Positions 59,402 to 64,000 of a stretch of DNA of 64,000 bases are shown here, piece by piece (position 1 is the stretch's first letter; each line of letters starts with the position of its first letter). Source of the stretch: Variovorax sp. CF079 (GTDB lineage: Bacteria > Pseudomonadota > Gammaproteobacteria > Burkholderiales > Burkholderiaceae_C); contig NZ_FMZU01000001.1 in NCBI RefSeq assembly GCF_900101545.1, positions 186,001 to 250,000 on the forward strand. The letters run 5' to 3'. Position numbers and translations under genes: made by a program. The notes under the pieces are model-generated. The model worked only from the letters and a program-made list of their open reading frames with translations, ran no database searches and had not been told where the DNA came from.

Positions 59402-60340
59402 ATGCCTCCCATCCCGCCCCAGCTCGAAGTCACCCAGCCCGATCTTTCCGCCTACCGCCAAGGCAACACCGGCGTCGACTATGTCCACCGCTTCGAATCC
59501 GGCAAGCCCGGCCCGCATGTGCTGATCAACGCGCTGACCCACGGCAACGAGATCTGCGGCATGGCGGCCGCCACCCATCTGCTCGACAGCGGCGTGCGCC
59601 CGAAGACCGGCACGCTCACGGTGAGCTTCGCCCACGTGGAGGCCTACAACGCCTTCGACCCGGACCAGCCCTTCGAAAACCGCCAGCTCGTCCACAACCT
59701 GAACCGCATCTGGTCCGACGAGTGGCTGGACGGCCCCGAGGACAGCCCCGAGCTGCGCCGCGCCCGCGAACTGCGGCCCGTCGTGGCCGCGGCCGACCAC
59801 ATCCTCGACATCCACTCGACCAGCCAGCCCGTGGCGCCCTTCTGGGTCTACCCGGCCTTCGCGCGCAACACCGCGGTGGCGCTGGCGATCGGACGCCCCG
59901 CGATCCACCTGCTCATGCCCAAGGGCCTGGGTTCGGGCACGCCGCTGATCCAGCATGGCCGCCACGGCGAGGAGGAGAGCCCGGCCGGCGCAGCCATGGT
60001 GGTCGAGTGCGGCCAGCACTTCCTGCAGGCCACGGCCGACTTGGCCACCGCAGTGAGCCTGGATTTTCTGGCCCATTTCGGCCTGATCGAGCGCGACCCG
60101 GCCACGCCGGCGCCCGGACCGCAGCAGCGCTTTGAGCTGCTGGAAACGCGGATGGTCAAGACCGAGGAGTTCCGCTTCGTGCGGCCGCTGCTCGGCTTCG
60201 AGGTGTTCGCCAAGGGCGAGCTGATCGCGACCGATGGGGCGGAGGAGATTCGGGCGCTCTGCGAGGACTGCACCGTGCTCATGCCGGCGCGGGTGCCGAT
60301 CGTGGGGCGAGAGGCGGTGTACCTGACGCGGCCGCTCTAG
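59402..60340 (+). CDS. Succinylglutamate desuccinylase/aspartoacylase family
   Basis: A 312-residue M14-type zinc hydrolase. The zinc ligands are HGNE in NALTHGNEICG and His in ILDIHSTSQPVAPF; the catalytic Glu is in VVECGQHF. The FENRQLVHNLNRIW stretch resembles aspartoacylase substrate binding. It would remove an acyl group from an N-acylated amino acid in the cytosol. Divergent from hsdM and convergent with glnS. Confidence 0.91.
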   Translation: MPPIPPQLEVTQPDLSAYRQGNTGVDYVHRFESGKPGPHVLINALTHGNEICGMAAATHLLDSGVRPKTGTLTVSFAHVEAYNAFDPDQPFENRQLVHNLNRIWSDEWLDGPEDSPELRRARELRPVVAAADHILDIHSTSQPVAPFWVYPAFARNTAVALAIGRPAIHLLMPKGLGSGTPLIQHGRHGEEESPAGAAMVVECGQHFLQATADLATAVSLDFLAHFGLIERDPATPAPGPQQRFELLETRMVKTEEFRFVRPLLGFEVFAKGELIATDGAEEIRALCEDCTVLMPARVPIVGREAVYLTRPL

Positions 60341-60354
60341 ACCCCGGCGACCGG

Positions 60355-62148
60355 CTACTTGCCCCAGCTGTCCTTCATGCCGGCCGCGCGATTGAACACG
60401 AGCCCGTTGCCCTGGTGCGTGTCCAGCACGAAGTAGCCGTGCCGTTCGAACTGGAAGCCAGCGCCGCCGGCGGGCTTGGCCAGCGCGGGCTCGACATAAG
60501 CGCTGGCCGTGATCAGGCTCGTGGCGTTGAGGTCTTCCTCCAGTTCGCCGCCGCCCGGCTGGGGCGCAGCGAAAAGGCGTTCGTAGAGCCGCACCTCGGC
60601 CGGCACCGCATCGGCCGCCGCCACCCAGGTGATGTTTCCCTTCACCTTGATCGCATCCGCGCCGGGCGTTCCGCTCTTGGTGTCCGGCACCAGCTTGGCC
60701 TGCACTTCGACGAGCTTGCCGTCCGCGTCCCGCGTGCCGCCGGTGCATTCGATGACGTGGCCGTACTTGAGCCGCACCTTGTTGCCCGGGAACAGGCGGA
60801 AAAAGCCCTTGGGCTGCACGTCCTCGTAGTCGGTGCGCTCGATCCAGACCTCGCGGCCCAGCTTGAAGCTGCGCTTGCCCATCTCGGGGTGGTGCGGATG
60901 CACGGGGGCCGTGCATTCGTCCAAAAAGCCGGCGCCCATCAGCTCGTCCCAGTTGGTGATGACCAGCTTGACCGGGTCGAGCACGGCCATGGCGCGCGGG
61001 GCGATCGGGTCGAGGGTGTCGCGCAGCGCGGCTTCGAGGCTGGCGTAGTCGATCCAGCCGCCGGACTTGGTGACGCCCGAGCGTTCGCAGAAAAGCTTGA
61101 GTGCCTCGGGCGTGTAGCCGCGGCGGCGCAGGCCGGCCAGGGTCGGCATGCGGGGGTCGTCCCAGCCGTCGACATGGCCTTCTTCCACCAATTGGCGCAG
61201 CTTGCGCTTGCTGGTGATCACGTGGGTCACGTTGAGGCGCGCGAACTCGTACTGGCGCGGGTGCGGCGTGGCGATCAGGCCGCCCTCGGCCAGGCGGTCG
61301 AGCAGCCAGTCGTAGAAGGGGCGCTGATCTTCGAATTCCAGCGTGCAGATGCTGTGGGTGATCTGCTCCAGCGCGTCCTCGATCGGGTGCGCGAAGGTGT
61401 ACATCGGGTAGATGCACCAGGTGTCGCCGGTGTTGTGGTGCGTCGCGCGGCGGATGCGGTAGAGCGCCGGGTCGCGCATGTTGATGTTGGCGCTTCCCAT
61501 GTCGATCTTGGCGCGCAGCACGGCGGCGCCGTCGGCGAGCCGGCCGTCGCGCATGGCGCGGAAGCGCTCGAGGTTCTGCTCGGGCGTGCGGCTGCGGAAG
61601 GGGCTGTCGGTGCCCGGGGTGTTGAAGTCGCCGCGGGTGGCGCGGATTTCCTCGGCGCTCTGCTCGTCGACGTAGGCCAGGCCGGCGCCGATCAGGTACT
61701 CGGCCGCGCGGTACATGAAGTCGAAGTAGTTGCTCGCGAAGTAGACGTGCTCGTTGGGCGCGCCGAGCCGGGCCGGATCGTCGGCCAGCACAGTGTCGTA
61801 TCCGAGCCACTTCACGGCGTCGCGGATGGCGTCGACGTACTCCTGCTCTTCCTTCTCGGGGTTGGTGTCGTCGAAGCGCAGATGGCACACGCCGCCGTAT
61901 TCCCTGGCCAGCTCGAAGTTGAGCCAGATGCTCTTGGCGTGGCCGATGTGCAGATAGCCGTTGGGCTCGGGCGGGAAGCGCAGGCGCACCCGGGCCGGGT
62001 CCTGCATGCCCTGGGCATGGTGCGCCGCATCGCCGGGAGAACCGCCCCATTGGCGGCCGGCATAGTGGCCCTGTTCGAGGTCGTTTTCGATGACGTGGCG
62101 CAGGAAATTGCTCGGTTTGGCGGTATCGTGGTCGGCAGGGGAAGTCAT
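60355..62148 (-). CDS. glnS: Glutamine--tRNA ligase
   Basis: A 597-residue class I synthetase that charges tRNA-Gln. The HIGH motif is HIGHAKS (67-70) in RFPPEPNGYLHIGHAKSIWLNFELAREYGGVCHLRFDDTNPEKEEQEYV, and the KMSKS-like loop is VITSKRKLRQLV. The anticodon-binding beta barrels follow. Slightly longer than E. coli GlnS. It is the only tRNA ligase in the window. Confidence 0.97.
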   Translation of the reverse strand: MTSPADHDTAKPSNFLRHVIENDLEQGHYAGRQWGGSPGDAAHHAQGMQDPARVRLRFPPEPNGYLHIGHAKSIWLNFELAREYGGVCHLRFDDTNPEKEEQEYVDAIRDAVKWLGYDTVLADDPARLGAPNEHVYFASNYFDFMYRAAEYLIGAGLAYVDEQSAEEIRATRGDFNTPGTDSPFRSRTPEQNLERFRAMRDGRLADGAAVLRAKIDMGSANINMRDPALYRIRRATHHNTGDTWCIYPMYTFAHPIEDALEQITHSICTLEFEDQRPFYDWLLDRLAEGGLIATPHPRQYEFARLNVTHVITSKRKLRQLVEEGHVDGWDDPRMPTLAGLRRRGYTPEALKLFCERSGVTKSGGWIDYASLEAALRDTLDPIAPRAMAVLDPVKLVITNWDELMGAGFLDECTAPVHPHHPEMGKRSFKLGREVWIERTDYEDVQPKGFFRLFPGNKVRLKYGHVIECTGGTRDADGKLVEVQAKLVPDTKSGTPGADAIKVKGNITWVAAADAVPAEVRLYERLFAAPQPGGGELEEDLNATSLITASAYVEPALAKPAGGAGFQFERHGYFVLDTHQGNGLVFNRAAGMKDSWGK

Positions 62149-62285
62149 CCGTTCATTCTAGGTGGGCCCCTCGCGGCGTTACCTTTTGCAACTTTCTTCA
62201 CCCAGCGATGTGAACGGAGTTCACAGTTGGCGCGTTCAATACAGGCATGGGCGATTTGCGCCCTCCCAACAAGGAGTCCCACAAA

Positions 62286-62660
62286 ATGAGCCTCACTCGT
62301 TCCACTTTCTTCAAATGGGCTGCCGCCGGTGCGGTCGCAGCGGGCGCATTGTTCACGGCGGCCTCGGCCAATGCTCGCGGCGACGTGAGCTGGTCGGTCG
62401 GCATCAGCGCACCCGGTGTGGCAGTCGGCGTGGCGGCTCCGCCGGTGTACTACGCGCCGCCGCCGGTCTACTACCGTCCGGCTCCCGTGTACTACGCGCC
62501 GCCGCCGCCGGTCTACTACCGTCCGGCCCCCGTGTACTACGGCCCGCCGGCCCCGGTTTACTACCGTCAGCCGTATGGCTACTACCGTCATCACTACTAT
62601 CGCGGCCACGGCTACGGCCACGGCCATGGCCATGGCCATGGTCACGGCCACTGGCGCTGA
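62286..62660 (+). CDS. Pro/Tyr/His-rich exported protein
   Basis: A 124-residue protein with a signal peptide (AAAGAVAAGALFTAASANARG), then a low-complexity region of six VYY units joined by Pro/Ala/Arg (PPPVYYRPAPVYYAPP type). It ends in a GHGYGHGHGHGHGHGHWR metal-binding tail. A strong AAGGAG site precedes the ATG. The tandem repeats arose by slippage of a 17- to 18-base unit. It is envelope-associated, possibly metal binding; unrecognised otherwise. A strong terminator follows. Confidence 0.8.
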   Translation: MSLTRSTFFKWAAAGAVAAGALFTAASANARGDVSWSVGISAPGVAVGVAAPPVYYAPPPVYYRPAPVYYAPPPPVYYRPAPVYYGPPAPVYYRQPYGYYRHHYYRGHGYGHGHGHGHGHGHWR

Positions 62661-62690
62661 GCGCAGACAGATACGATTGCCTGCTGTCAC

Positions 62691-62724
62691 ATGAAAAAAC
62701 CGGCCTCAGGGCCGGTTTTTTCAT
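62691..62724. terminator. Bidirectional rho-independent terminator
   Basis: Arms 62691-62705 and 62710-62724 are a perfect 15-bp inverted repeat with loop TCAG. The GC stem (CCGGCC/GGCCGG) is flanked by six A on the left and six T on the right, so it works on both strands: for the 62286 gene (+) and for the LytTR regulator ending at 62738 (-). Confidence 0.92.
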
Positions 62725-62737
62725 GGGTGCCTTCTTT

Positions 62738-63571
62738 TCACATGGCGCGAAACAGGTGGGCATAGAGGCGGCTGACCGGGATTTTTTCCCGGCGGCCACG
62801 CAGGGCCAGATGCAGCTTGCCGGCCTCGTCGCGGTGCACCGATTCGATGGCTTCGCTGCGCACCACCATGGCGCGGTGCACCTGCCAGAAGGCGCCGGCG
62901 TCGAGCTGCGGCAGCAACTGCTTGAGCGGCGTGCGGATCAGGTATTCGTGGCTGGCGGTCAGCACGCGCACGTACTTGTCGGCCGCCTCGAAGTACTGCA
63001 CCTCGTCGATCGGGACCATGCGCACCGTGTTCCCGGAGGTGCCAGCCTCGCTGGCGGCGATCAGCTTGAGGGGCATCGCGCCCGCCGGAACCGCGGCCGC
63101 GCCGCCGGCCGTCGCCAGCAGCTTGCGCCATTGCGAGAGGGTGCTGGCCAGCGCGTCGTCGGCCGGTACCGCGGGGGAATTGCGAAGTTCCAGCGCGTCC
63201 TTCAGGCGCGCGACGGTGCGCTGCAGGCGTTCGGTCTGCACCGGCTTCAGCACGTAGTCGATGGCCTGGGCGTCGAAGGCGCGGGCCGCGTACTCGTCGT
63301 AGGCGGTCACGAACACCAGCTGCGGCATCGGTGCCTCGTCGGCGGGCCAGGCATCGGCCAGTTCGGCGGCGGCGGCTAGGCCGTCCTGGCCCGGCATGCG
63401 GATGTCGAAGAACAGCACCTGCGGCAGCAGGCGCAGCGCCTCACGCACCGCGCTCTGGCCGTCGCCCACGGTGGCGAGCACCTGCAGTTCGGGCCAGGCG
63501 GCGGCGAGTTCGGCACGCAGGGCCTGGGCCAGCAGCGGTTCGTCTTCGGCGATGAGGGCGGTGGGTTTCAT
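62738..63571 (-). CDS. LytTR response regulator
   Basis: A 277-residue regulator. The receiver has D10/E11, phospho-acceptor D56 in FFDIRMPG, T89 in VFVTAYDEY and K109 in DYVLKP. The C-terminal LytTR domain contains VQYFEAADKYVRVLTASHEYLIRTPLKQLLPQL and VHRAMVVRSEAIESV. It is of the AlgR/YehT kind. Coupled by a four-base overlap to the sensor kinase. Confidence 0.94.
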   Translation of the reverse strand: MKPTALIAEDEPLLAQALRAELAAAWPELQVLATVGDGQSAVREALRLLPQVLFFDIRMPGQDGLAAAAELADAWPADEAPMPQLVFVTAYDEYAARAFDAQAIDYVLKPVQTERLQRTVARLKDALELRNSPAVPADDALASTLSQWRKLLATAGGAAAVPAGAMPLKLIAASEAGTSGNTVRMVPIDEVQYFEAADKYVRVLTASHEYLIRTPLKQLLPQLDAGAFWQVHRAMVVRSEAIESVHRDEAGKLHLALRGRREKIPVSRLYAHLFRAM

Positions 63572-64000
63572 GCAGGCAAGGGAAGGGTGATGGTGGCGCG
63601 GGTGCCGCCGGCTGGACCCGCGCTCAGGTCCAGCGAGCTTTGCGGGCCGTACACGGTGGCGAGCCGCTCGCGCACCTGCGCGAGGCCGAAGCCGCCATCT
63701 TCGGAGGGCGGCCGGGTGTTGTCGATGCCCACGCCGGTATCACACACGTCGATGAGGAGATTCCGGCCTTCGCGCCGCGCGCCGACCGCGATCTCGCCGC
63801 CTCCCACTTTGGGCTCGAGGCCGTGCCGGATGGCGTTTTCGACCAGCGGCTGCAGCAAGAGCGGCGGCACCGGCACCTCGCGCAGGTCCTCGGGCAGATC
63901 GAGCCTGTAGGCGAGCCGTGCGCCCATGCGCACCGACATCAGTTCGAGGTAGTCGCGCAGGCGCTGGAACTCGGCCGCCAGCGGATGCGCGAGCGCGCGC
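63568..64000 (-). CDS. LytS/YehU-type sensor histidine kinase (3' end only)
   Basis: The frame is open to the right edge, so only the C-terminal 143 residues are seen. They include the His_kinase end (FQRLRDYLELMSVRMG) and the HATPase domain LLLQPLVENAIRHGLEPKVGGGEI, DTGVGI and GGFGLAQVRERLATVYG, then GGTRATITLPLP. It phosphorylates the LytTR regulator that follows with a four-base overlap. The sensing domain lies outside the window. Confidence 0.93.
   Translation of the reverse strand, partial: RALAHPLAAEFQRLRDYLELMSVRMGARLAYRLDLPEDLREVPVPPLLLQPLVENAIRHGLEPKVGGGEIAVGARREGRNLLIDVCDTGVGIDNTRPPSEDGGFGLAQVRERLATVYGPQSSLDLSAGPAGGTRATITLPLPA

Noticed and set aside
62440-62660. Direct repeats that could suggest CRISPR or a VNTR element
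   Set aside because: The units lie in frame in one secreted protein with no spacers of constant length, so they are coding repeats.

Overview
The window is GC-rich, densely coded chromosomal DNA from a betaproteobacterium, most likely a Comamonadaceae member close to Variovorax. That placement is inferred from gene content: a Bug/TctC solute-binding protein, egtB-egtD, an ESPR autotransporter, stand-alone GshA, a VF530 protein, and many small tightly packed operons with ATGA-type overlaps. I found no rRNA, tRNA, insertion sequence, phage module, CRISPR array or origin. No stretch longer than about 300 bases lacks a gene.

Layout. 1-4150: end of a PQQ-type sugar dehydrogenase, a membrane-tethered TAXI protein, a P1 (S58) peptidase and a CDF metal exporter behind a MerR-type promoter with its divergent MerR regulator. 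4627-6320: a lipoprotein GDPD and a DUF1439 protein, bracketed by two related palindromes. 6317-9960: a GntR-led polar amino acid ABC importer operon. 10091-16189: a CHASE-PAS-PAS histidine kinase convergent with an overlapping operon of receiver, YaiO-type outer-membrane barrel, HEAT-repeat membrane protein and GT2 glycosyltransferase. This is the best candidate for a little-described envelope or exopolysaccharide system. 16402-19714: Bug receptor, OsmC protein and acyl-CoA ligase. 19711-24430: eight overlapping small genes (NDH-2, NUDIX, three GNATs, VOC, thioesterase, RidA) resembling a metabolite repair or detoxification operon. 24568-27863: ergothioneine genes egtB-egtD followed by DUF427 and a 2-oxoglutarate dioxygenase.

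27968-33829: housekeeping and stress genes (Usp, RluA-type synthase, MFS exporter, ferredoxin, VF530, DUF808, MnmH). 33894-36908: an autotransporter with an AT-rich upstream region holding four heptad-like half-sites. 36990-45375: periplasmic protein, crotonase, DUF2817 peptidase with MHS symporter, esterase, DUF2252, GshA and ornithine cyclodeaminase-type protein. 45504-48821: a lone receiver, an NTF2/MerR pair behind a second MerR-type promoter, an HPF-like protein, a class IV aminotransferase and a BamE-like protein. 48905-51103: acyltransferase divergent from a membrane LytTR regulator. 51162-54737: YlqF GTPase and an MFS/ABM-like/ECF-sigma operon. 54788-55991: a Fic-wHTH protein with a duplicated operator over its start. 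56115-64000: ABM protein, HsdM/HsdS without HsdR, an M14-type deacylase, GlnS, a Pro/Tyr/His-rich secreted protein, a strong bidirectional terminator and a LytTR two-component pair cut by the window edge.

Recurring patterns are 4-base overlaps inside operons, shared CTAG/TTAG stop overlaps at four convergent gene pairs, and two unlinked MerR promoters with the same TTGACC-N19-TCCAAT architecture.
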